Source: CAZNYG01 sp964577205
GTDB lineage: Bacteria; Elusimicrobiota; Endomicrobiia; Endomicrobiales; CAIRNS01
Direction: 5' to 3'
Length of the DNA stretch: 36,247 nt
Assembly (NCBI GenBank): GCA_964577205.1
Contig: CAZNYG010000012.1
Coordinates: 1-36,247 of the forward strand
The notes under the pieces were generated by a model. The model was not told the origin of the DNA, made no database searches, and saw only the letters and a list, made by a program, of their open reading frames with translations. How positions within the stretch are numbered: the first letter of the stretch is position 1; every line of letters starts with the position of its first letter. Shown here piece after piece: positions 1-7,457 of this stretch. A program made the translations under genes and the position numbers.

Positions 1-984
1 GCCCGCCTTGCCGGTGTGTGCGATATTGACGGGGAACGGGCCCGGTCTTTCGGGGAAAAGTACGGTGTTCCCTGGTTTACCGATATGCACGTCATGATGG
101 GGGAGATCGGCAATAAGATCGATGTCCTCAATATTCTCACCGAAAGCGGCAGCCATGCCCGCCATACCATAGAACTGTCGCGCTACCATAAACATATCGT
201 CGTGGAAAAACCGATGGCGCTTCGTCTGGATGATGCCGATGCCATGATCCGCGCCTGCGACGCCGCGGGAATCAAGCTTTTCGTGGTGAAACAGAACCGT
301 TACAACCTTCCCGTGCAGAAGCTGAGAGAGGCCCTTGAAAAGGGGCGTTTCGGCAAGCTGGTCATGGGAACGGTGCGGGTGCGCTGGTGCCGCACACAGA
401 AGTATTACGATCAGGATCCCTGGCGGGGGACTTGGGCTCTGGACGGCGGGGTTTTTGCCAACCAGGCAAGCCACCATATCGATCTGCTTGAATGGATGCT
501 GGGGGAGCCTGAGTCGGTGTTTGCCCGATCGTCTACCGCTCTTGTCGATATAGAAACGGAAGACACCGGTGTGGCTGTGCTGCGGTTCCGAAACGGCGCG
601 CTTGGCATTGTCGAGGCCACGACGGCGACGCGGCCAAAGGATCTTGAAGGTTCGATCTCAATTCTCGGCGAAAAGGGAACGGTCGAGATAGGCGGTTTCG
701 CGGTGAATGAAATGAAGGTCTGGCAGTTTGCCGATGAAACTGAAGAAGACCGGAACGTGCTCGCCACCTGCCGTCAAAACCCTCCGAACGTGTACGGTTA
801 CGGCCATCAGGCGTACCTGGCTCACGTCGTTGATTCGATTAAACACAAAAAGCCCGCCCTCGTCGATGGCCTGGAAGGCAGGAAATCCCTGGAACTCATC
901 ACGGCGATGTATGAATCCATCGAGACCGGCAAGGATGTCCGCCTCCGCTTCCGCCCCGCGAAATGCCGATTAGGCGTCGGATAG
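1..984 (+). CDS. wbpB: Gfo/Idh/MocA oxidoreductase, probably UDP-GlcNAc(A) 3-dehydrogenase (5' end cut by window)
   Basis: The reading frame is open from base 1, and the codons before the first GTG already read as family sequence (ARLAGVCDID), so the true start lies upstream and about 327 residues are visible. The catalytic-lysine motif VEKPMAL is near visible residue 70, followed by KQNRYN and the substrate-side GGVFANQASHHIDLLEW near residue 155. These resemble WlbA/WbpB enzymes, which oxidise C3 of UDP-N-acetylglucosaminuronate with NAD. The downstream acyltransferase and DegT aminotransferase match the partner steps of that pathway, which supports the assignment. The sugar oxidised is inferred from context; a generic myo-inositol or sugar dehydrogenase is the alternative. 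Confidence 0.7.
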   Translation, partial: ARLAGVCDIDGERARSFGEKYGVPWFTDMHVMMGEIGNKIDVLNILTESGSHARHTIELSRYHKHIVVEKPMALRLDDADAMIRACDAAGIKLFVVKQNRYNLPVQKLREALEKGRFGKLVMGTVRVRWCRTQKYYDQDPWRGTWALDGGVFANQASHHIDLLEWMLGEPESVFARSSTALVDIETEDTGVAVLRFRNGALGIVEATTATRPKDLEGSISILGEKGTVEIGGFAVNEMKVWQFADETEEDRNVLATCRQNPPNVYGYGHQAYLAHVVDSIKHKKPALVDGLEGRKSLELITAMYESIETGKDVRLRFRPAKCRLGVG

Positions 985-1052
985 CAACACAAAAAGGGCG
1001 TACTCGAGTTCTTAAGGCCTCGAGTTAATGGAATGGCGTGCTTTATTTGTGT
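985..1052. repeat. intergenic inverted repeat with an 8-bp word
   Basis: ACTCGAG (1002-1008) faces CTCGAGT (1019-1025) around a 10-nt loop, and ACACAAA (987-993) faces TTTGTGT (1046-1052) outside it. The inner part reads as degenerate octamers (TACTCGAG, TTCTTAAG, GCCTCGAG). It directly follows the stop of the oxidoreductase and may end that transcript. It belongs to the spacer hairpin family described under findings. Confidence 0.5.
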
Positions 1053-1072
1053 GGACAAATTGAAACTATAAG

Positions 1073-1101
1073 TTGCAATATGGCTCACAAAGTGTTATTA
1101 T
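1073..1101 (+). promoter_or_regulatory. putative sigma70-type promoter of the DUF4143 ATPase gene
   Basis: TTGCAA (1073-1078) and TATTAT (1096-1101) are separated by exactly 17 nt. The -10 box ends one base before the in-frame GTG at 1102, so the expected transcription start falls on or next to the ATG at 1108. That would make a leaderless mRNA, and indeed no Shine-Dalgarno sequence is visible. Confidence 0.45.
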
Positions 1102-1107
1102 GTGAAT

Positions 1108-2286
1108 ATGATACACCGAGCGATTTGCGATAAAATCCGATCCCTTTCCCGCCAATTTCCCGTTATTTGCGTGACCGGTCCGCGGCAGTCCGGAAAAACG
1201 ACTCTTGTAAAAGACGTCTTTCCCGGTCATTCCTATGTTTCGCTTGAAGATCCTGAGACGCAGGAGTACGCAAGGGAAGATCCGCGGGAATTTCTGTCCG
1301 GACACGCAAAGGGAATGATCATCGATGAAATTCAGCGGGTGCCTGAGCTGCTTTCATATATGCAGGGGATCGTGGATTCGCGGCAAAAACCTTCTGAATT
1401 TATCATTACCGGATCACAGAATGTGCTCCTGCATGAAAAAGTATCTCAGACGCTTGCGGGACGCATGGCTCTCACTCGTCTTTTGCCGCTGAGCATTCAT
1501 GAACTGGGACAGGCGGGGCTTCTGCCGAAAAAGCCCGAAGAAATGGCGTATAAAGGCGGCTATCCCCGTATTTATGCCCGCGAAGCTGATCCAAACGACT
1601 GGTATCCAGCTTATGTGCGAACGTATGTTGAACGCGATCTGCGCCTGATCAAGAACATAACCGATCTGTCGCTGTTTCAAAAATTCCTTCGGCTGTGTGC
1701 CGGAAGAATAGGGCAGGTGCTCAATCTTTCCTCTCTTGGCAATGACTGCGGCGTAAGCCATACCACCGTCGGGAAATGGCTGTCCGTTCTTGAGGCCAGC
1801 TATGTCATTTTCATGTTACAGCCATACTACAAGGATTTCAGCAAGCGGCTTATCAAAAGCCCTAAGATATATTTTTTTGATACCGGGCTTGCCTGTTATC
1901 TGCTCGGCATCGACAGTCCGTCGCTGCTTTCTACCCATTATCTCCGAGGGGGTATTTTCGAATCCATGATCATATCCGATATGATCAAACAGCAGTGGAA
2001 TGCCGGGAAAGAACACGGATGTTATTACTGGCGGGACAAAGCGGGACATGAAGTTGATTGCATAGTTGAAACCTCAGGCCGTATGCATATGATCGAAATA
2101 AAATCAGGCCATACGGTAGCATCCGATTATTTCGATGGCATGCGGTATTTATCTTCAGTTTCAGGAGAAGCTGCGGGATCATCGTGGGTTGTTTACGCGG
2201 GCGATGCCAGGCAAAAACGTTCCGCAGCCAATGTCATCAGTTGGAAACAGACGGATATGATCTTCAGGCAACGGGGAAAAGAGTGA
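1108..2286 (+). CDS. AAA ATPase with C-terminal DUF4143 domain
   Basis: An ATPase of the AAA_14/DUF4143 family, usually about 380-400 residues. Walker A is GPRQSGKTT near residue 25, Walker B GMIIDEIQ near residue 75, and the sensor-like ITGSQN near residue 104. The C-terminal part holds DUF4143 with a PD-(D/E)XK-like end (EVDCIVE then IEIKSG). The molecular role of the family is unknown; members are often linked to mobile or defence contexts. GTG at 1102 is in frame two codons upstream; I prefer the ATG. The gene has its own promoter, looks less GC-rich than its neighbours, and sits inside a sugar-nucleotide operon whose next gene starts within its stop codon. This suggests an insertion. Confidence 0.85.
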   Translation: MIHRAICDKIRSLSRQFPVICVTGPRQSGKTTLVKDVFPGHSYVSLEDPETQEYAREDPREFLSGHAKGMIIDEIQRVPELLSYMQGIVDSRQKPSEFIITGSQNVLLHEKVSQTLAGRMALTRLLPLSIHELGQAGLLPKKPEEMAYKGGYPRIYAREADPNDWYPAYVRTYVERDLRLIKNITDLSLFQKFLRLCAGRIGQVLNLSSLGNDCGVSHTTVGKWLSVLEASYVIFMLQPYYKDFSKRLIKSPKIYFFDTGLACYLLGIDSPSLLSTHYLRGGIFESMIISDMIKQQWNAGKEHGCYYWRDKAGHEVDCIVETSGRMHMIEIKSGHTVASDYFDGMRYLSSVSGEAAGSSWVVYAGDARQKRSAANVISWKQTDMIFRQRGKE

Positions 2287-2876
2287 TTTCAAAAACCGCC
2301 ATTATCCATCCGAACGTTCAGCTGGGAAAAAACGTCACCATCGAAGATTACTGCATTATCGGCGTTCCGTTCGCGGGATATAACGGAGAACCGACGGTGA
2401 TCGGCGACAACGCCGTCATACGGGCATTTACCGTAATCTATGCCGGGAACAGGATAGGGATCGGTTTTGTCACCGGCAACAAAGCGAACATCCGCGAACT
2501 GAACAATATCGGAGACAACGTCTCGATCGGGACGTTGAGCGTTATTGAACATCATGTTTCGGTCGGAGATGGCGTACGCATACATACACAGGTTTTTATC
2601 CCGGAATACTGTATCATAAAAAAAGATGCATGGATCGGGCCGAACACCGTGCTGACGAATGCCCGCTATCCCCGCTCGCCCCGCGCGAAGGAAGAACTCA
2701 AAGGCGTGACACTCGAAGACGGCGCGAAACTTGGCGCGAACGTCACCATACTGCCCGGTATAGCGGTTGGAGCAGGGTCGCTTGTCGGTGCCGGCAGCGT
2801 GGTCACGAAGGATGTCGCGCCCGGCGCAATTGTCGCCGGCAACCCCGCAAGGTTCATACGGAAGATACATTATTGA
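2283..2876 (+). CDS. wbpD: left-handed beta-helix acyltransferase, probably UDP-amino-sugar N-acetyltransferase
   Basis: This 197-residue hexapeptide-repeat protein shows continuous left-handed beta-helix motifs such as VQLGKNVTIED and VTILPGIAVGAGSLVGAGSVVT, ending in the typical GNPARFIRK. I chose GTG at 2283 because the family sequence (ISKTAIIHPNVQLG) begins right there; its second base opens the TGA stop of the ATPase gene, so the two overlap by four bases. WbpD-type enzymes transfer acetyl from acetyl-CoA to the 3-amino group made by a WbpE-type aminotransferase, whose gene follows. The substrate is inferred from context; other sugar O- or N-acetyltransferases of the fold cannot be excluded. 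Confidence 0.75.
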   Translation: MISKTAIIHPNVQLGKNVTIEDYCIIGVPFAGYNGEPTVIGDNAVIRAFTVIYAGNRIGIGFVTGNKANIRELNNIGDNVSIGTLSVIEHHVSVGDGVRIHTQVFIPEYCIIKKDAWIGPNTVLTNARYPRSPRAKEELKGVTLEDGAKLGANVTILPGIAVGAGSLVGAGSVVTKDVAPGAIVAGNPARFIRKIHY

Positions 2877-2990
2877 CGGCGGCCGTTGGACACGGTACTC
2901 TGGATGCAGGATGAACAATAGACCAAGCGTGCATATTTGCAGTGGCGTTGCAAGAATACATTGTGATATTTCAGTAATACAGGTACAACT

Positions 2991-4094
2991 ATGATCAAAT
3001 TTCTCGATCTTTACAAACAGTATGAAGCAATGCGTCCGGAGATCGACGCGGCGATGGCGGCGGTCATCGCTGAAGGATCGTTCGTCGGGGGGCCGAAGGT
3101 GAAGGCTTTCGAAGAGAACTTCGCCGCTTACATCGGCGTTCCCTTTTGTGTCGGGTGCGCGAACGGCACGGACGCTCTTGAGATCATACTCGAGGCGCTT
3201 GCCCTGCCGCCGGGAAGCGAGGTCATCGTGCCGGCGAACACCTTCATCGCCACGGCAGAAGCGGTGGCCCGCGCCGGCCATCGTGTCGTGTTCTGCGATG
3301 CCGATCCCGTTACCTATACCATTTCCATTGACGACGCGCGCCGCCGGATAACCGCCGCTACTAAAGCTGTCATTCCCGTGCATCTGTACGGTCATCCCTG
3401 CGATATGGAAGCGGTCATGTCGCTGGCAGGGGAACACGGCCTGCGCGTTATCGAAGACTGCGCCCAGGCCCACGGAGCGGAGTTCCGGGGAAAACGTGTG
3501 GCGACGTTCGGCCATGCGGCTGCATTCAGCTTTTATCCAGGGAAAGTCCTCGGAGCTTATGGCGACGCGGGCGCGATCGTCACATCGGACGAAGCCTTCG
3601 CCCGCCGCTGCCGAATGATCGCGAATCACGGCCGCACGAAAAAATACGATCACGAATTCCCGGGTCGGAATTCCCGGCTTGACGGCATTCAGGCCGCGAT
3701 CCTGGACGTAAAACTGCGTTCGCTTGACGCCTGGATCGCTGACCGGCAGCGGGTGGCGGAGCTGTACCTTAAGCTTCTTTCCGATTGCCCGGAAGTGGTA
3801 TTGCCGGGCTCCCTTCCCGCGGTCCGCCACGCCTGGCATCTGTTCGTCATAAGGGTCGGAGCGAGGGACGATCTCCGCAAATACCTGGCGGAAAACGGCA
3901 TCGAAACGGGGATACATTATCCGATCCCCCTGACGCGCCTTGCCGCGTTCGCGTCGTGCGGCCAGGCGGACGAGCCGCTGTTCGTTCATCGGACCGCCGA
4001 AGACCTGCTCAGCCTGCCCATCGGAGAGCATCTGTCGTCCCAGGATGTGATGTTCGTCTCGCAGAAGATCAAAGACTTTTACGCGGGTAAATGA
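2991..4094 (+). CDS. wbpE: DegT/DnrJ/EryC1 PLP-dependent sugar aminotransferase
   Basis: A full-length (367 aa) nucleotide-sugar aminotransferase. Family landmarks are CANGTDALE near residue 56, IPVHLYG near 128, IEDCAQAHGA near 154, and AFSFYPGKVLGAYGD with the PLP-binding lysine at about residue 185. WbpE-type enzymes aminate the 3-keto sugar made by WbpB using glutamate. With the dehydrogenase and acetyltransferase upstream, this would complete a route to a 2,3-diacetamido-2,3-dideoxy sugar for surface glycans. The 114-bp spacer before it holds no recognisable signal apart from a weak ribosome site, and a strong terminator follows. Confidence 0.85.
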   Translation: MIKFLDLYKQYEAMRPEIDAAMAAVIAEGSFVGGPKVKAFEENFAAYIGVPFCVGCANGTDALEIILEALALPPGSEVIVPANTFIATAEAVARAGHRVVFCDADPVTYTISIDDARRRITAATKAVIPVHLYGHPCDMEAVMSLAGEHGLRVIEDCAQAHGAEFRGKRVATFGHAAAFSFYPGKVLGAYGDAGAIVTSDEAFARRCRMIANHGRTKKYDHEFPGRNSRLDGIQAAILDVKLRSLDAWIADRQRVAELYLKLLSDCPEVVLPGSLPAVRHAWHLFVIRVGARDDLRKYLAENGIETGIHYPIPLTRLAAFASCGQADEPLFVHRTAEDLLSLPIGEHLSSQDVMFVSQKIKDFYAGK

Positions 4095-4098
4095 AAGG

Positions 4099-4139
4099 CG
4101 TTCATGAGTTCATGGGCTCATGAACTCATGAACGTTTTT
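4099..4139 (+). terminator. rho-independent terminator built from 8-bp words
   Basis: A perfect 16-bp stem (4099-4114 with 4119-4134) with a GGCT loop is followed by five T. Its arms consist of the octamer GTTCATGA and its complement. It therefore ties the spacer hairpin family to transcription termination at the end of the sugar operon. Confidence 0.9.
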
Positions 4140-4214
4140 CAGCTGTTAATATGTCTATAACCGAAGTATTGCGAGCCTGGCCAGGCTGTTCGACGGATGT
4201 GACGCGGCTGGGCA

Positions 4215-5240
4215 ATGAACAAGAGAGCGATCATGACAATGGCCGCACATTCTGCAGGCAGTGGAGCATCTCCGGCGCCACACTTTGATTTTCCCGCTTC
4301 CTGTCCGGTGGACATTTCCGCGCGTCCGGTTTTTGACAGAGCTTACCTGAACACCCCTCCTTCCGTTTCGGATCTCGCGTTCAATACGCTTTTCGGCTGG
4401 CAACTCTATTTCGGATACCGGTATACCAGGATCGGCGGGCAGCTTTTCGTGTTCTACGAACGGGGAAAAACCGTAACTATCCTTCCGCCGCTCCTCCTCT
4501 CCGGTGCGCTGCCGGACCCCGGATGGGAACCATCCTTCGTCGACGCGGTCACCCGGCTGTCATCGTGGGCGCGGAGCAAAGGCATGATAGCCGAGTTCCA
4601 GTATTTCTCAGCGGATTATACGCGGCGCCTTTCATCCGGACGTTTCACCTTTACACCGGAACGCGACTGCGCCGATTATGTTTACCGTAGGAGCGACCTG
4701 GTCGGACTGTCCGGCAGCGATTATTCGGCAAAACGCAACCTGATACGGCAGTTCACCAGGCAGTACCCCTTACGTTACGAGCCGCTGACCGCGGCTAATT
4801 GCGGCGAAGCGGGACGGTTCATCGACGGATGGCAGGAACAGCAGAAGGATGAGAACGGCATTCTCGGGTCCGGCGCGTACTGCATGGCCTGCCGGCTCCT
4901 GCAGAACTTTAATGCCCTTTCCCTGTGCGGGGGGCTTCTTTTCGTCGATAACAAGATCGTCGCCGCGACCATCGGCAGCCTGGTGACGGATTTCATCTGC
5001 CCGGACGGAAAGAGAACGGCGGCTGTGATCGTTCATCATGAGAACGCCCTGACCGAATACAAAGGCGCTTACCAGGCCATCAACCAGCAGTTCTGCGCGC
5101 ATCTTCCTGAAACGGTAGAGTTCATAAACAGGGAAGAGGATCTCGGTATTCCAGGCCTCAGAAAAGCCAAACTTTCCTACCGTCCCGCGTTCCTGATAGA
5201 AAAAAGCAGAATATGGTATAATGAGAGCATTCACAGGTGA
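4215..5240 (+). CDS. DUF2156 (GNAT-fold) protein
   Basis: A 341-residue DUF2156 protein, a family related to the catalytic domain of phosphatidylglycerol lysyltransferase with a tandem GNAT fold. The recognisable pieces are the YVYRRSDLVGLSG and KRNLIRQF segment near residue 160 and the C-terminal INREEDLGIPGLRKAK near residue 300, both typical of the family. No membrane segments are seen, unlike full MprF. The family role is poorly defined; aminoacyl or acyl transfer is only inferred. ATG at 4215 lacks a clear ribosome site, and in-frame ATG codons a few residues later are possible starts. Its stop lies 17 bases before the debranching enzyme gene, suggesting one transcript. Confidence 0.8.
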   Translation: MNKRAIMTMAAHSAGSGASPAPHFDFPASCPVDISARPVFDRAYLNTPPSVSDLAFNTLFGWQLYFGYRYTRIGGQLFVFYERGKTVTILPPLLLSGALPDPGWEPSFVDAVTRLSSWARSKGMIAEFQYFSADYTRRLSSGRFTFTPERDCADYVYRRSDLVGLSGSDYSAKRNLIRQFTRQYPLRYEPLTAANCGEAGRFIDGWQEQQKDENGILGSGAYCMACRLLQNFNALSLCGGLLFVDNKIVAATIGSLVTDFICPDGKRTAAVIVHHENALTEYKGAYQAINQQFCAHLPETVEFINREEDLGIPGLRKAKLSYRPAFLIEKSRIWYNESIHR

Positions 5241-5257
5241 CCGGGGAAATGGAATAA

Positions 5258-6916
5258 ATGAACGCTCTCAATGCTGACGTGCTGGCGCGTCTCAACCGTC
5301 TTGAGAACTTTACCCTTAAATTCAACGGAGGGGATAAGGTACTTTGGGATCTGAACGTGCCCGGCCTTCATGTCATTACCGTGGCGTACCAGTACATGCG
5401 TTTCGCCTGGGAACAGGGCCGCCTTTCACTCCTCTTTCACAGTTCCCGCAATGATTTCTTCAATAAAACATACGACATCCTCGCCCGCGCCGGCGCTGAT
5501 GCCGCAACCTGTCCCGATCTGTGGCAGTATCTCCGCGCTCTGGAAAAAGAAGCGCTTGACGCCGATAACCCTGAAGCCAGGTCCGATATCAACGTGCGCC
5601 TTTTCGGATTTATACAGGCGCTTCTTGAACACTCGTTGTACGCCGATCATGTACGGCGCGCCGGGCGTACGGAGGGACAGGACGATGACGTTTTCCGCAA
5701 GCTGCTCGTGGCTGCCGATTCATTCGTCTGGTACGATCCCCAGGGCAACGTGCGGATACTGGCGGGCTATCCCTGGTTCGATCAGAGCTGGGGAAGGGAC
5801 ACGTTCATCAGCCTGCCGGGACTGCTTCTTGCCTCCGGACGGTACGGCGACGCGAAGAACGTGCTCCGGTTTTACGCGGCCAACCAGCGCGGCGACGGCC
5901 TTATACCCAACCGCGTCCACAATGACGGACGGCGCGAATACAACAGCGCCGATGCGTCCCTCTGGTTCATCGAGGCGTTGTACCGGTATTATCTTATCGC
6001 GAAAGACGTTTCCCGTGACAGTTTCATGATGGAGATGGTGCCCACGGTGAACAAGATCGTCGGGCTCTATACCGCCTCGTCCGGCGATATCTTCATGGAC
6101 GGGGACCGGCTTGTCCGCGTGCCGGCCCAGTGGACCTGGATGGATTCCGTCGTCGACGGCGTGCCCGTCACGCCGCGTAACGGTAAACCCGTGGATATCC
6201 AGGCGCTGTTCCATAACGCGCTGGGCGTCGCGGAATTCCTGAACCATGAATTCGGCGACAGGCGCGCCGGATCCCGTTGCGGAAGGATAAGGGATCTTGT
6301 CAGGGAGACGATCCAGGCGCGGTTCTTTCCCAATGGACGCGCGTACCCGCCGGATGTAGTCGACGGCGACCCGCGCGGCGATGCCGTGAGGCCCAACGCC
6401 GTATTCCTTATGTCACTGAGCATGAATGACGCGCTCGTCCCGTCCGGATGGCGCAGCCGGATCGTGGACTGCATCGAACGGGAACTCCTGACCCCGTACG
6501 GCCTGCGCACGTTGTCACCGGCCGATCCGTGTTACATGGGCCGCTATAATACGTTCGCGCCGATGGAAATAAAGGACCTCGCTTATCATCAGGGCGCGGC
6601 GTGGCCCTGGCTCCTGTCGCATTATCTTATCGCGAAACACCGGTTGTCATCGTCGATGGAAGGCATCGCGAAGGATATCGGGCAGGCCTTGAAGGAACTG
6701 TTCCGGTTCGCCGGGGAAAAGAACGGCGTGCCCGAACTGTTCTCCGGAGATGAACCGTTCTCCGAAGGCGGAGCCGTCACTCAGGCATGGTCGGTTGGCG
6801 CCCTGCTGGAGATGCACGTCCTTGCCTCGGCCGCGCCAAAAGCCCGCTGCGCGGCCCGCCGAAAGGGAAGAGGGCGTGCCCGCGAAGAGGCCCGGCGGGT
6901 CTTTTCGAAAAGCTGA
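5258..6916 (+). CDS. glycogen debranching enzyme, GH133 amylo-alpha-1,6-glucosidase type
   Basis: The 552-residue protein carries the GDE C-terminal (alpha/alpha)6 domain. Diagnostic segments are YPWFDQSWGRDTFISLPGL near residue 168, DGLIPNRVHNDG, YNSADASLWFIEAL, WTWMDS near 290 and AYHQGAAWPW near 445. It hydrolyses alpha-1,6 branch glucose from limit dextrin in the cytoplasm. The separate N-terminal beta domain of longer bacterial forms is absent or reduced. The last 25 or so residues are a basic, Arg/Ala-rich tail outside the conserved domain, and its codons run into a stem-loop at the stop. The branching enzyme glgB lies three genes downstream, consistent with glycogen turnover. Confidence 0.85.
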   Translation: MNALNADVLARLNRLENFTLKFNGGDKVLWDLNVPGLHVITVAYQYMRFAWEQGRLSLLFHSSRNDFFNKTYDILARAGADAATCPDLWQYLRALEKEALDADNPEARSDINVRLFGFIQALLEHSLYADHVRRAGRTEGQDDDVFRKLLVAADSFVWYDPQGNVRILAGYPWFDQSWGRDTFISLPGLLLASGRYGDAKNVLRFYAANQRGDGLIPNRVHNDGRREYNSADASLWFIEALYRYYLIAKDVSRDSFMMEMVPTVNKIVGLYTASSGDIFMDGDRLVRVPAQWTWMDSVVDGVPVTPRNGKPVDIQALFHNALGVAEFLNHEFGDRRAGSRCGRIRDLVRETIQARFFPNGRAYPPDVVDGDPRGDAVRPNAVFLMSLSMNDALVPSGWRSRIVDCIERELLTPYGLRTLSPADPCYMGRYNTFAPMEIKDLAYHQGAAWPWLLSHYLIAKHRLSSSMEGIAKDIGQALKELFRFAGEKNGVPELFSGDEPFSEGGAVTQAWSVGALLEMHVLASAAPKARCAARRKGRGRAREEARRVFSKS

Positions 6917-6927
6917 CCCGCGGTTTT
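6895..6927 (+). terminator. stem-loop at the stop codon of the debranching enzyme gene
   Basis: GCGGGTC (6895-6901) pairs with GACCCGC (6915-6921) and encloses a TTTTCGAAAA palindrome; TTTT follows. The TGA stop lies within the right arm. It is a probable intrinsic terminator or attenuator, weak because the T run is short. Confidence 0.5.
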
Positions 6928-6959
6928 CATTCCTGCCTTACGATAAGGGGGCAAATACC

Positions 6960-7442
6960 ATGGATGCCATAGCAAAACTGATCGCCGGCCACAGGGATAT
7001 CCGGGAACGGGAAGACCTGGTGAAAAAATTGGTGACGATGATCGACGTCGATGCTTTCTTCTGGGACAACGCCATCAAGGTGTCGCGTTTCTTTGAAGTC
7101 GAGATCCTTAACCATCTCGACCTTGAGGAAAAAGTGCTGTTTCCCGTCATGCGCGGCCGGTTCAGCGCGGAAAAATGCGCGATCATCGACGAACTGGAAA
7201 AGGAGCACGTCATCCTTCGCGGGAAGATCGGCGCTTTCGCCGCGCTCGCCCGGGGGATCGATTGTTCCGCCCAGTCCCTGACCCGCCAGGAGATCGTCAA
7301 ATACTCGAAAGAGATCCTGGATATCGCCTTGCCGCACGGGAAACGGGAGGATGACGAACTTCTCGCTCTGATCACCGTCCTCTTTCAACCGGAAGATTTC
7401 AGAACCCTCGAAACACGCTATTTCAACTTCCTCGGAGTATGA
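6960..7442 (+). CDS. hemerythrin HHE cation-binding domain protein
   Basis: A 160-residue four-helix hemerythrin-like protein. Likely di-iron ligands are visible as GHRDIRERE near residue 10, the NHLDLEEK motif near residue 57, EKEHVIL near residue 81 and LPHGKREDDEL near residue 125. Such proteins bind a non-haem di-iron centre and serve in oxygen or nitric-oxide sensing, binding or repair. In an anaerobe, protection from oxygen is a reasonable inference. ATG at 6960 is preferred because AAGGGGG lies about 9 bases upstream and the domain begins at once. It is 15 bases from the ABC-F gene. Confidence 0.85.
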   Translation: MDAIAKLIAGHRDIREREDLVKKLVTMIDVDAFFWDNAIKVSRFFEVEILNHLDLEEKVLFPVMRGRFSAEKCAIIDELEKEHVILRGKIGAFAALARGIDCSAQSLTRQEIVKYSKEILDIALPHGKREDDELLALITVLFQPEDFRTLETRYFNFLGV

Positions 7443-7457
7443 TGAAACCCGCTTATT

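Noticed and set aside
2962..2980. Rex-like operator (TTGTGATATTTCA) before the aminotransferase gene
   Set aside because: Only the left half fits the consensus, no promoter is placed next to it, and sugar-nucleotide genes are not typical Rex targets.
2289..4031. 580-codon open frame on the - strand
   Set aside because: It lies opposite the acetyltransferase and aminotransferase genes, which have clear family motifs. Long antisense frames are common in GC-rich DNA, and this one matches no family.
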